A DNA stretch of 64,000 bases from Bacteroidota bacterium (lineage in GTDB: Bacteria; Bacteroidota; Bacteroidia; Chitinophagales; Chitinophagaceae): positions 62,001-126,000 of the forward strand of contig VGGV01000002.1 of assembly GCA_016868455.1 (NCBI GenBank), in the 5' to 3' direction. The first letter of the stretch is position 1; each line of letters opens with the position of its first letter. This document shows, in pieces, positions 43,026 through 51,065 of the stretch. The notes beneath the pieces are model-generated. The model saw nothing but the letters and a program-made list of their open reading frames with translations. It had not been told where the DNA came from and ran no database searches. The translations under genes were made by a program, and so were the position numbers.

Positions 43026-43856
43026 ATGAGCAGAACCCGGTACATCCTATTATTTCTGTTATTGCTGCCTGCGGCAGCAGGGGCGCAGAGCGATACAGTT
43101 TTCCGTTTACTGAGGGTAATGAAGGGAGATATTGTTGATTTCACAGTTGACAACCTTGACAATGTTTATGTACTCAACAGCCGTAACCAGGTTAAAAAAT
43201 ATAATGTCAATGGCGACTCTGTAGCCGTATATAATGATATAAGAAAATTCGGGCAGGCTACCCTTATTGATGTGACCAATCCGCTCAAGGTGCTTTTATA
43301 TTACAGGGATTTTGCCACTGTGGTAATGCTGGATCGTTTCCTGAATGTGGTGAATGTGGCGGATTTGCGAAAACAGGGTGTATTGCAGGCCAAAGCCATC
43401 GGGCAGTCGTATGACAATAAAATATGGGTGTATGATGAACTGGAAGCCAAACTGAAAAAAATGGATGAAGACGGGAAACTGCTGCAGGAAACGCCCGACT
43501 TCCGGTTACTGCTCTCCCAATCCATAACCCCGGTAAAGATATTTGATGAGAACAGGTATGTTTATCTGTACGATTCCCTGAAAGGGATATATGTATTTGA
43601 CTATTTCGGCGCCTTTAAGAACGGGATCCTTATTCAAAACTGGCAGAATCTGAAAGTAAGCGGCCAATACATTTTTGGTTCAAAAGCAGATACATTGTAC
43701 CGCTATAAGATCAGCACCTTTCGGTATGATGACTGGAAAATGCCGGAACCTATACTGAAAAGCAGAAGCTTCAATTTCAGTTCTTCAAGGGTCTATGCAC
43801 TGAAGAATGAGTGCAGTGAAAACATAAACTGCCTGTATATTTACTCCCTGCGCTAA
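43026..43856 (+). CDS. Secreted protein of unknown function, beta-propeller-like
   Basis: A 276-residue protein with a signal peptide (cleavage after AGAQ, about residue 20) and a regular series of strand-turn repeats with aromatic and Asp positions (VDNLDNVYVLN, YDNKIWVYDE, ENRYVYLYDS). I read it as a beta-propeller. Its ATG follows the lpxH stop directly, and a MscS gene follows by 50 bp. No function known to me. Confidence 0.75.
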   Translation: MSRTRYILLFLLLLPAAAGAQSDTVFRLLRVMKGDIVDFTVDNLDNVYVLNSRNQVKKYNVNGDSVAVYNDIRKFGQATLIDVTNPLKVLLYYRDFATVVMLDRFLNVVNVADLRKQGVLQAKAIGQSYDNKIWVYDELEAKLKKMDEDGKLLQETPDFRLLLSQSITPVKIFDENRYVYLYDSLKGIYVFDYFGAFKNGILIQNWQNLKVSGQYIFGSKADTLYRYKISTFRYDDWKMPEPILKSRSFNFSSSRVYALKNECSENINCLYIYSLR

Positions 43857-43906
43857 AACGGTGGTGTGGCCGGGATTCAATATTTTTAATCCTGAATTAT
43901 TGCTGC

Positions 43907-44995
43907 ATGAATGATTTCATGAATCAGATCTGGTGGGGCAACCCGGTAAAGCACTATTTTATCATTGGCGGAGTTATCCTGTTTATCTGGCTGTTCAAAA
44001 AATTCATCTCCCGGTATTTTGCCGGTTTATTATATAGCCTGATGCATCAGGTATGGAAAGATGTAGATAAGCAATCCTTCACAAAACTGGTGGTAAAGCC
44101 GCTCGGGCGCTTCCTGGCAATACTGGTATCAATAGGGGCGCTGTATAAGCTGAATTTTCCGCAGCAATTAGATGCGGAGCTGTATAAATATACCGTTATA
44201 GAAATTGTTCATTGCATTGGCAATATCATTCTTATTGTTTCCTTCACAGCCCTGCTGATCCGTCTCATTGATTTTATCGCCCTTATTCTGGGGAAAAAAG
44301 CGAATCTTACACCGGACCAGAGCGATAACCAACTCATTATTTTCTTCAAAGATTTCTTCAAGGTCATACTCATTATCATCGGCATCATGCTGGTGTTGAG
44401 GTACGCATTTGGTTTAAATGTGGGGGGCTTGCTCACCGGTCTCAGTATTGTTGGCGCAGCTATTGCTTTGGCACTGCGGGAAAGTCTGGAAAACCTGATA
44501 GCATCTTTTATCATTTTTTTTGATAAGCCTTTCATCACCGGCGATTTGGTAAAAGTGCAGCAGGTAACCGGTACTGTAGAAAGAATCGGACTGAGGAGCA
44601 CCCGTATAAGAACCGATCAAAAGACCTTCGTTACTGTCCCAAACAAGCAGATGGTGGACAGCATATTGGATAACCATTCGTTGCGTACCCAGCGCCGCGG
44701 CGATTTAAAACTGGAAATCAGTCTGCAAACAGCTACGGCTGAAATTGAACAACTGATTGCCGGGGTTAAAAAAATTACGGGAGGAAAAGATATAGAAAGT
44801 GCTGAGGTATACCTGTCCGAGATTACGGGTAAAGCAATTATCCTTGTGGCTGAATATTATACTGCGCTGCTTTCTGTGCAGGAGTTCAATGCGATTAAAC
44901 AGGATGTCAACCTGCAAAGCCTGAAACTGATGGAAGAATTGAAAATTGAAATTGCCGGGACCAGTACAGATATAAGGCTGAGTCAGCAACCTTAG
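43907..44995 (+). CDS. Mechanosensitive ion channel, MscS family
   Basis: A 362-residue protein with about four to five hydrophobic helices, a pore-lining glycine/alanine-rich helix (LTGLSIVGAAIALALRESLENL) and a MscS beta-domain (ITGDLVKVQQVTGTVERIGLRSTRI). It opens on hypo-osmotic shock to release solutes. Its TAG overlaps the stop of the convergent thioredoxin gene. Confidence 0.92.
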   Translation: MNDFMNQIWWGNPVKHYFIIGGVILFIWLFKKFISRYFAGLLYSLMHQVWKDVDKQSFTKLVVKPLGRFLAILVSIGALYKLNFPQQLDAELYKYTVIEIVHCIGNIILIVSFTALLIRLIDFIALILGKKANLTPDQSDNQLIIFFKDFFKVILIIIGIMLVLRYAFGLNVGGLLTGLSIVGAAIALALRESLENLIASFIIFFDKPFITGDLVKVQQVTGTVERIGLRSTRIRTDQKTFVTVPNKQMVDSILDNHSLRTQRRGDLKLEISLQTATAEIEQLIAGVKKITGGKDIESAEVYLSEITGKAIILVAEYYTALLSVQEFNAIKQDVNLQSLKLMEELKIEIAGTSTDIRLSQQP

Positions 44996-45522
44996 TTGGC
45001 CCTGCTGAGTATTTCTGCCAGGTCCTTATCAAACATACCTGATGAACCGTATTCAATTACTCTTCCCAGCTCTTTTCCTTTTTTCATTACAATAATGGTT
45101 GGAACATTTGTAACATTCAGCGCTTCGCAAAGATGGCTGAGTGTTTTTTTGCTGCGGTCAACACCAATTAAAGTAATCCGGTCATCACTGAAACCGGCGG
45201 CATCGGTAAGTTTAAACAGGCGTGGTATCACAAAATGAGAATCCTCGCACCAGGTACCCATAAATACCAGCAACTGTACGGAGTCTCTGCTGTTTTGAAG
45301 CGCTGTCACCGCTTCAGTTTTTGGGGTATAAATCTTCTGGGCATCTGCATACCATTTAAAAGAAGTGTCATGGATAATGACATTTCTGGACAGGATGCCT
45401 TTCATTGATTTTTCATTGGGACGCTCCACCAGAATCTCATACTGGTGTTGTGCGGCTGCCGTGTTGTTTAGCAACAGGGTAAGGATAACAACGGGCAATA
45501 ATTTCTTTATAACGGTTCTCAT
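44992..45522 (-). CDS. Thioredoxin-like family protein with CxxS motif
   Basis: A 176-residue secreted protein (signal to NNTAAAQ). It has a thioredoxin-like core with FMGTWCEDSHFVIPRLF and the cis-proline strand NVTNVPTIIVMKKGKE. The active site is C-E-D-S, so a resolving cysteine is missing; it may be a chaperone, isomerase-like or metal-binding protein. It is related to the broken gene at 21648-22522 (FFGSWCGDS). I start at ATG 45522, which gives a clear signal peptide; the ATG 30 nt upstream does not. Confidence 0.87.
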   Translation of the reverse strand: MRTVIKKLLPVVILTLLLNNTAAAQHQYEILVERPNEKSMKGILSRNVIIHDTSFKWYADAQKIYTPKTEAVTALQNSRDSVQLLVFMGTWCEDSHFVIPRLFKLTDAAGFSDDRITLIGVDRSKKTLSHLCEALNVTNVPTIIVMKKGKELGRVIEYGSSGMFDKDLAEILSRAN

Positions 45523-45589
45523 AATGCGGCAATTGTAAAAGGGGGCAGGCAAAAGATGATGGAAGCAGTGTTAAAGTTGCAAGCTGTTT

Positions 45590-46207
45590 TTACAGATTGA
45601 CCTTCAACTCTAATAAAAATCCTTTTATTTTTTGCAGCGATTGAATGGCGGCAAACTTTTCCTCGGCCTTTTTGTTCTTTTTCAGGTATTCCCTGGCACC
45701 TTCAATGGTGAATTTGCGCCGGCGCAGCAGGTCGTAGATCAATACCAGGTTTTTGATATCCACAGGACGGAAAAAACGATCTCCCTTCCTGTTTTTCCGC
45801 GGTTCCAGTATGTCAAATTCGGTTTCCCAGTAGCGGATGAGCGACTGGTTTTCCCGGAACATGGAGGCTACTTCACCAATGGAATAATATTGTTTCTGAA
45901 AAAGTATCTCGTCTTCCGGAACCTGTATGAGGTCAGCGCTCCGGGTTATTTCTTTCAGTGATTTACGGCCCCGTTTACCCGGAAGCTTGTCTGACGCAGT
46001 ACCCGGAATTTCAGATGCAGGGGCGCTGATGGGGTCGGGCGGGGGTGCAACCACTGGTTCGTTTTCCGGCTTTTTTTTCTTTACTTTAAATACAACTGCC
46101 GGTTCAGCTGATTTTTTTTCAGCCATTGCCGGAGTAACAGATTGTACATTTTCAGCCTCCCCGGCTTCCACAAAATCAAAAGTTATTTGAGATAACGGCT
46201 TCGCCAT
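45590..46207 (-). CDS. MerR family transcriptional regulator
   Basis: A 205-residue protein: about 100 disordered residues rich in Lys, Pro and Glu, then a MerR winged helix (YYSIGEVASMFRENQSLIRYWETEF) and a short helical tail. It binds DNA as a dimer; the target is unknown. The C-terminal effector domain is absent, so signalling must go through its N-terminus or partners. It follows the M23 gene on the same strand, in the merR-M23-alaS block seen across Bacteroidota. Confidence 0.9.
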   Translation of the reverse strand: MAKPLSQITFDFVEAGEAENVQSVTPAMAEKKSAEPAVVFKVKKKKPENEPVVAPPPDPISAPASEIPGTASDKLPGKRGRKSLKEITRSADLIQVPEDEILFQKQYYSIGEVASMFRENQSLIRYWETEFDILEPRKNRKGDRFFRPVDIKNLVLIYDLLRRRKFTIEGAREYLKKNKKAEEKFAAIQSLQKIKGFLLELKVNL

Positions 46208-46323
46208 ACTGTAAAGGTACTAAGCCGGTCATCATTTTCAGGTAAGCACACCCCGGTGTGGAAAAGTCAAACTCACAGAGCATTTATCGGCCCCTAACGA
46301 CCGGTCATTTATTTCTGACTGCC

Positions 46324-47295
46324 TCAATCAAGACTTTGATTGGAGGCTGCAGCCTTTTTCAGTATCAGGTCAAATTGCTCAGGGGTCAGGTCATTATAAA
46401 AGAAATAGATGGGGTCTATTTTCTCACTGTATTTATGCACTTCATAATGACAGTGCGGCCCGGTGCTTTTACCGGTGCTGCCCACCCATCCGATCACCTC
46501 ACCCCGCTTCACCTTCTGCCCGACTCTTGCCTTTACTCTTACCATGTGGCCATATAAAGTTTCATAACCATAGGCATGATTAATGATAACATGATTGCCA
46601 TAGCCATTCCCTGTGTTTCCTGCAGTAGTAATGGCGCCATCGGCTGTTGCATAGATGGGTGTTCCCTGTGGCGCCGAAAAATCAAGCCCTGGATGAAACT
46701 TGGTGGTTTTGTACACCGGGTCAATGCGGTATCCAAAACCAGAAGCGATGCGGTTCAGGTCTTTATTGCTCACAGGTTGTATGGCCGGCGTGTGTGCCAG
46801 CAGTTGTTCCTTGTTCTTTACCAGTTCTTCCACTTCATTGTAAGATTTTTTTTGAGCCGCAATCCGGCTGGTAATGTTGCTGATGGTGGCATGAATGGAG
46901 GCGACCAGCTGGTTATCCTTCAGCCGTTCTACTTTGGCAATTTCCTGTTTTACTTCTATTTCCTTGGCCCGGGCGCTGTCGGGTACTGGGTTGGCTTCAA
47001 AAATGGTCCGGTACACATCATTATCCCTTTTTTCCAGTTCCTTCATCTGCCGCTGGATGGATTCCAGGGTGTCTTCCAGTTCCCGGTAATTATCCCGAAG
47101 TGCCTTGTTTTGCTGCTGCAGTATTCTTTCCTGCGGGGAGCCGATAAACTGAAAAGCCACATAAGAAATAAGGGCGGCCGTTACAAAAGCAGCCGCTATA
47201 AAACCAAATACCCGTAGCAGTTTTACCCGCAGGGGTGTTTCCAGCTTTTCATACCGGAGGGTGTTGGTGTTATAGTAATACTTGATCTTTTTCAT
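46324..47295 (-). CDS. Membrane-anchored M23 family metallopeptidase
   Basis: A 323-residue LytM/M23 protein. A short cytosolic start precedes one transmembrane helix (about 32-52, VFGFIAAAFVTAALISYVAF), a coiled coil (about 60-150, LRDNYRELEDTLESIQRQMKE) and the peptidase domain with FHPGLDF, YGHM and HCHYEVH (zinc ligands). It would act on peptidoglycan in the periplasm, likely in envelope growth or division. Start at ATG 47295; the TTG two codons before is a weaker option. Divergent from alaS. Confidence 0.93.
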   Translation of the reverse strand: MKKIKYYYNTNTLRYEKLETPLRVKLLRVFGFIAAAFVTAALISYVAFQFIGSPQERILQQQNKALRDNYRELEDTLESIQRQMKELEKRDNDVYRTIFEANPVPDSARAKEIEVKQEIAKVERLKDNQLVASIHATISNITSRIAAQKKSYNEVEELVKNKEQLLAHTPAIQPVSNKDLNRIASGFGYRIDPVYKTTKFHPGLDFSAPQGTPIYATADGAITTAGNTGNGYGNHVIINHAYGYETLYGHMVRVKARVGQKVKRGEVIGWVGSTGKSTGPHCHYEVHKYSEKIDPIYFFYNDLTPEQFDLILKKAAASNQSLD

Positions 47296-47342
47296 CAGCA
47301 AGCCTTAACCCTGTTTCAAACCTTAATGCGGCTTGAATAATT

Positions 47343-47350
47343 TACCTTTG
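47343..47350 (+). promoter_or_regulatory. -7 element for alaS
   Basis: TACCTTTG matches TAnnTTTG exactly. Transcription would start near 47356, giving a leader of about 85 nt that contains the 20-bp palindrome. No TTTG is found at 19-21 nt upstream. Confidence 0.4.
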
Positions 47351-47369
47351 CCCGCCAGTACGGGGCTGA

Positions 47370-47389
47370 CCTGCCTGCCGGCAGGCAGG
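47370..47389. repeat. Perfect 20-bp palindrome between divergent promoters of alaS and M23
   Basis: CCTGCCTGCCGGCAGGCAGG is a perfect inverted repeat. It lies between the alaS -7 box (47343-47350) and the -7 box of the divergent M23 gene (47390-47397). It would form a hairpin near the 5' end of the alaS mRNA. Confidence 0.85.
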
Positions 47390-47420
47390 CAAATATAACC
47401 CCATAAACAGCAAAAATCAA
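47390..47420 (-). promoter_or_regulatory. Promoter of the M23-merR unit
   Basis: On the minus strand TTG (47420-47418), a 20-nt spacer and TATATTTG (47397-47390) fit the Bacteroidota consensus. Transcription would begin inside the adjacent palindrome, about 85-90 nt before the M23 ATG. Confidence 0.55.
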
Positions 47421-47441
47421 CCCAGTTCAATCGGCTATATA

Positions 47442-50042
47442 ATGACCAGCGCAGAAATACGGAAAGCTTTTTTGGATTTTTTCAAATCTAAGGGACATGA
47501 AATTGTGCCTTCGGCCCCCATCGTAATGAAAAATGATCCATCACTTATGTTCACCAATGCGGGCATGAATCAGTTCAAAGATTATTTTCTGGGCAACAAA
47601 ATACCGCCTTACAGGCGGGTGGCCGATACACAAAAATGTCTTCGGGTAAGCGGCAAGCACAACGACCTGGAAGAAGTAGGTGTGGACACCCATCACCATA
47701 CCATGTTTGAAATGCTGGGTAACTGGAGTTTTGGTGATTATTTTAAAAAAGATGCCATTGCCTGGAGCTGGGAACTGCTCACCGAAGTGTACAAGCTGGA
47801 TAAAAACCGCCTGTATGTCACCATTTTTGAAGGGGATAAAAAAGAAGGGTTGCCCAAAGATGAGGAAGCATACCTTGAATGGAAAAAATGGATACCCCAG
47901 GACAGGATCCTGATGGGCGGCAAAAAAGATAATTTCTGGGAGATGGGCGATACCGGCCCCTGCGGTCCCTGCACGGAAATACATTATGATACCCGCCCGG
48001 TAGCCAGCAGTGACGGACATAAGCTGGTGAACAATGATGACACAGGGATGGTAATGGAGATATGGAACAATGTATTCATCCAGTTCAACCGTAAAAAAGA
48101 CGGCACTCTTGAATTACTACCTTCCAAACATGTGGATACGGGAATGGGTTTGGAAAGACTTGCAAGAGTGGTACAGGGGAAAATATCTAACTATGATACG
48201 GATATTTTTATTGAAATTATTTCATTTATTGAAAAGATAACCAGGAGAAAATATAGTTACGAAGACAGCAAACAGGATGTGGCTTTCAGAGTGATTGCCG
48301 ACCATATCCGGGCTATCAGTTTCACCATTGCCGATGGACAACTGCCTTCCAATACAGGGGCAGGTTATGTCATTCGCCGCATTCTTCGCCGGGCGGTACG
48401 CTACTATTATTCATATTTGGAGTATAAACAACCATTGCTTGCACAACTCGTTCCGGTGCTGGCAAAGCAGTTTGAAAATGTATTTCCTGAACTGCATCAA
48501 CAAGCTGATTTTGTAAGTAAGGTGGTGAAGGAAGAAGAAGAAGCTTTCTTAAGAACATTGGAAAAAGGCTTGAAGAGAGTGGATGACTTGATTGCAAAAG
48601 GAGAAATAACCGGTAAAGACTCTTTTGAGTTATACGATACTTATGGCTTCCCGTTTGACCTTACACAGCTTATAGCATCAGAAAATAATTTGAAGACAGA
48701 TGAAGAAAGGTTTAAAGTTGAAATGCAGCAGCAAAAATCCCGCAGCCGTGCCGCCACCGCTGTTGAAGCCGAAGACTGGATTGTGTTAAAAGAAGGAACA
48801 AGTGAATTTGTCGGTTATGGTTCTTTGGAAACAAAAGCAACTATTTTAAAATACAGAAAAGTAAAGGCAAAAGGAAAGGAACAATACCAGATTGTACTGG
48901 ATAAAACTCCTTTTTACGCTGAAAGCGGCGGGCAGGTTGGGGATAGGGGACAATTGACAATTGGCAATGAGCAATTGACAATTGTTGATACTAGAAAAGA
49001 TAATGATTTGATAGTTCATTTTGCAGAATCAATTCCCGAAGAATTATCTGGTGAAGTAACAGCGACTGTTGATGCATTTAAAAGGGAGATTACTCAACTG
49101 CATCACTCCGCTACGCATTTGCTTCACGCCGCTTTAAGAAAAGTATTGGGTACACATGTAACACAGAAGGGTTCTCTTGTAAATGAAGAACACCTCCGTT
49201 TCGACTTCTCACATTTTACAAAAGTAACCGATAAGGAGATTGCAAAGATTGAAGCGTTGGTAAATGAAAAGATCAGAGAGAACATACCTGTTGTCATCAA
49301 GGAAATGCCGAAGGATGAAGCTATGAAGATGGGAGCCATGGCTTTGTTCGGCGAAAAATATGGAGATGTGGTTCGTGTTGTTATTATTGATCCCAACTAT
49401 TCTTTAGAATTATGCGGAGGTACACATGTTGGCGCCACCGGTGAACTGGGTTTTTTTAAACTCACCAGCGAGTCGGCCATTGCTGCCGGTGTCAGAAGGG
49501 TGGAGGCGGTTTGCGGCAAACAGGCGGAGAATTATATCCATGAAAAGCTTGCCCTTATTGATACGCTGAGGGAAACTTTGAAAAACCCTAAAGACCTGAT
49601 AAAGTCAATTGAAAATCTTCAGCAGGAAAACAGCGAACTCAAGAAACACCTTGAAATAATGGAAGCCCGGCAACTGGTAGGTATCCGTAATGAGCTGCTT
49701 CAGAAAGATGAGATTGTCAACGGGGTGAATTTTGTGGGCGATATAGTGGAGGTCAGCAATGCCGATGCATTGAAACAACTTTGCTTTGATCTGAAAAATC
49801 ATCTCAGGGATCATGTAGCCGTACTCTGTGTAAACCTGGGGGGCAAACCATTTGTTGCCGTCAGTATTTCTGAAACAGTGGCAGCAGCCAAAAACCTGGA
49901 TGCCGGTAAAATCATCAAAGAACATGTGGCGCCACTAATAAATGGCGGGGGCGGTGGTCAGAAAACCCTGGCTACAGCCGGCGGGCAGGAAGCAGGAAAT
50001 CTGAGACAGGTGATTGAGTCAGTGAAGAAATTACTCTATTAG
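47442..50042 (+). CDS. alaS: Alanine--tRNA ligase
   Basis: An 866-residue AlaRS. N-terminal class II catalytic core (FFKSKGHEIVPSAPI, FTNAGMNQFKDYFLG), tRNA-recognition helices, editing domain with HSATHLLHAAL and CGGTH zinc ligands, and the C-terminal DHHA1 domain. It charges tRNA-Ala and clears Ser/Gly mischarging. Residues 504-514 (QLTIGNEQLTI) are encoded by five tandem 7-bp units (48951-48985), but the segment fits the usual length there. Stop is TAG. It is divergent from M23-merR. Confidence 0.97.
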   Translation: MTSAEIRKAFLDFFKSKGHEIVPSAPIVMKNDPSLMFTNAGMNQFKDYFLGNKIPPYRRVADTQKCLRVSGKHNDLEEVGVDTHHHTMFEMLGNWSFGDYFKKDAIAWSWELLTEVYKLDKNRLYVTIFEGDKKEGLPKDEEAYLEWKKWIPQDRILMGGKKDNFWEMGDTGPCGPCTEIHYDTRPVASSDGHKLVNNDDTGMVMEIWNNVFIQFNRKKDGTLELLPSKHVDTGMGLERLARVVQGKISNYDTDIFIEIISFIEKITRRKYSYEDSKQDVAFRVIADHIRAISFTIADGQLPSNTGAGYVIRRILRRAVRYYYSYLEYKQPLLAQLVPVLAKQFENVFPELHQQADFVSKVVKEEEEAFLRTLEKGLKRVDDLIAKGEITGKDSFELYDTYGFPFDLTQLIASENNLKTDEERFKVEMQQQKSRSRAATAVEAEDWIVLKEGTSEFVGYGSLETKATILKYRKVKAKGKEQYQIVLDKTPFYAESGGQVGDRGQLTIGNEQLTIVDTRKDNDLIVHFAESIPEELSGEVTATVDAFKREITQLHHSATHLLHAALRKVLGTHVTQKGSLVNEEHLRFDFSHFTKVTDKEIAKIEALVNEKIRENIPVVIKEMPKDEAMKMGAMALFGEKYGDVVRVVIIDPNYSLELCGGTHVGATGELGFFKLTSESAIAAGVRRVEAVCGKQAENYIHEKLALIDTLRETLKNPKDLIKSIENLQQENSELKKHLEIMEARQLVGIRNELLQKDEIVNGVNFVGDIVEVSNADALKQLCFDLKNHLRDHVAVLCVNLGGKPFVAVSISETVAAAKNLDAGKIIKEHVAPLINGGGGGQKTLATAGGQEAGNLRQVIESVKKLLY
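48951..48985 (+). repeat. Five tandem 7-bp units inside alaS
   Basis: Units CAATTGA, CAATTGG, CAATGAG, CAATTGA and CAATTGT follow one another, 35 bp in all. They encode the QLTIGNEQLTI segment in frame. The unit count is five, so the total (35) is not a multiple of three. Confidence 0.8.
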
Positions 50043-50046
50043 GAAG

Positions 50047-50178
50047 TCATGAACAGGATTCATCCTCGTCTTCATCCTTATTAGGGGCCATTTTACGGGT
50101 TTCCCTCACCACTTTTACCGCCAGGATGGCGACACCGGCCAAAAGGGCCGTACAAACCCCGAAAACTGCATAAGCCAT
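50047..50178 (-). CDS. Small single-span membrane protein, 43 residues
   Basis: In the 233-bp gap between alaS and the GNAT gene, the minus strand encodes a 43-residue protein. A hydrophobic segment (AVFGVCTALLAGVAILAV) is followed by Lys/Arg residues and an acidic tail (DEDEDES). Signature and composition are like a real one-helix membrane protein. It is too short to judge by family, and no clear promoter was found. Confidence 0.5.
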   Translation of the reverse strand: MAYAVFGVCTALLAGVAILAVKVVRETRKMAPNKDEDEDESCS

Positions 50179-50275
50179 AAGCCTGTTTCTAAACAGAATA
50201 ATGGATCAAAAATCTGCTTTTATATTTACCGGCCAATACCACTTTGTGGTAAGTAAAACTACCCATCGCCTGCTC

Positions 50276-50791
50276 ATGAACGTTATTATCGAAACCAGCC
50301 GGCTCCTGCTCCGCACTTTTACAGAAGAAGATGCAGTGCGTATCTATGAACTTAATCTTGATCCGGATGTAACCCGCTACACAGCCGACCCCGTAAGGGA
50401 TTTAAACCATGCGAAGGAAATACTGGAAAAAACGATTTTACCCCAATATACCTTATATAACCATGGCCGGTGGGCTGTGCATACAAAACCTGAAATGCAG
50501 TTCATCGGCTGGTGCGGCCTTAAAACCAGACCGGAGATGAAAGAGATAGACTTAGGCTATCGTTTGATAAAAACAGCCTGGGGCAGGGGATATGCCACAG
50601 AGGCCGCATTTGCCTGTTTACAGTATGGTTTTCAACGGCTTGCTTTGAAGAGGATTGTCGGCCGTGCCCTGCCGGATAATACAGCTTCGCTGAGGGTGCT
50701 GGAAAAATGCGGCATGACCTATATTGGAGAACAGGTTGTTGAGGGACTTCTCCACAAAACCTATGAAGCCCTTAATCCGCTTATCCGCTGA
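50276..50791 (+). CDS. GNAT family N-acetyltransferase
   Basis: A 171-residue acetyltransferase of the RimJ-type fold. Strand ETSRLLLRTFTEEDA opens it, IGWCGLKTRPEMKEIDLGYRL holds the central strands, and WGRGYATEAAFACLQYGF is the acetyl-CoA loop. Substrate is unknown. I start at ATG 50276 (MNVIIETSRLLLRTF); an ATG at 50201 adds 25 residues with no counterpart in the family. Confidence 0.9.
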   Translation: MNVIIETSRLLLRTFTEEDAVRIYELNLDPDVTRYTADPVRDLNHAKEILEKTILPQYTLYNHGRWAVHTKPEMQFIGWCGLKTRPEMKEIDLGYRLIKTAWGRGYATEAAFACLQYGFQRLALKRIVGRALPDNTASLRVLEKCGMTYIGEQVVEGLLHKTYEALNPLIR

Positions 50792-50820
50792 TGTTTCCGC
50801 AGGAAAAGTTAACCAGTTTT

Positions 50821-50886
50821 AACATTTCCGAAATGTTTCGTATTTAAAAAATCCTGTTTATATTTGACTACGAAACTTAACGTAGT
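50821..50886 (+). promoter_or_regulatory. Promoter of PDZ gene with two overlapping dyads
   Basis: TTTC (50836-50839), a 19-nt spacer and TATATTTG (50859-50866) form a near-consensus promoter. Dyad 1, AACATTTC-C-GAAATGTT (50821-50837), covers the -33 box. Dyad 2, ACTACG-N8-CGTAGT (50867-50886), begins directly after the -7 box and covers the start point. Dyad 2 resembles BlaI/MecI-type operators (TACnnnnGTA spacing). A repressor bound there would block the start. Confidence 0.6.
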
Positions 50887-50916
50887 TCTGTATTTAAAAA
50901 GTATAGTATGAAATGA

Positions 50917-51027
50917 GCCTTAAAATTTTCGAGGTACCCCGATAGCTATCGGGGCCAACCACCGACCTGCCGGCCTTGCTCCGCTGAAGCTATGCGAAGG
51001 CGAGCAGGCAGGTGAAAATTTTATGGC
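50917..51027. repeat. 111-bp element with 14-bp terminal inverted repeats, MITE-like
   Basis: Ends GCCTTAAAATTTTC (50917-50930) and GAAAATTTTATGGC (51014-51027) are inverted copies with one mismatch. Inside are the perfect palindrome CCCCGATAGCTATCGGGG (50937-50954) and a second pair ACCTGCC/GGCAGGT (50965-50971, 51007-51013). It has no ORF. It separates the PDZ promoter from the ATG at 51066, giving a leader of about 190 nt. Confidence 0.5.
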
Positions 51028-51065
51028 GAATTGCATGTGACCAAAAAACAATAAAAAATATTCAC

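Noticed and set aside
46576-47217. 213-codon plus-strand frame inside the M23 gene
   Set aside because: Antisense to the coiled coil and peptidase domain.
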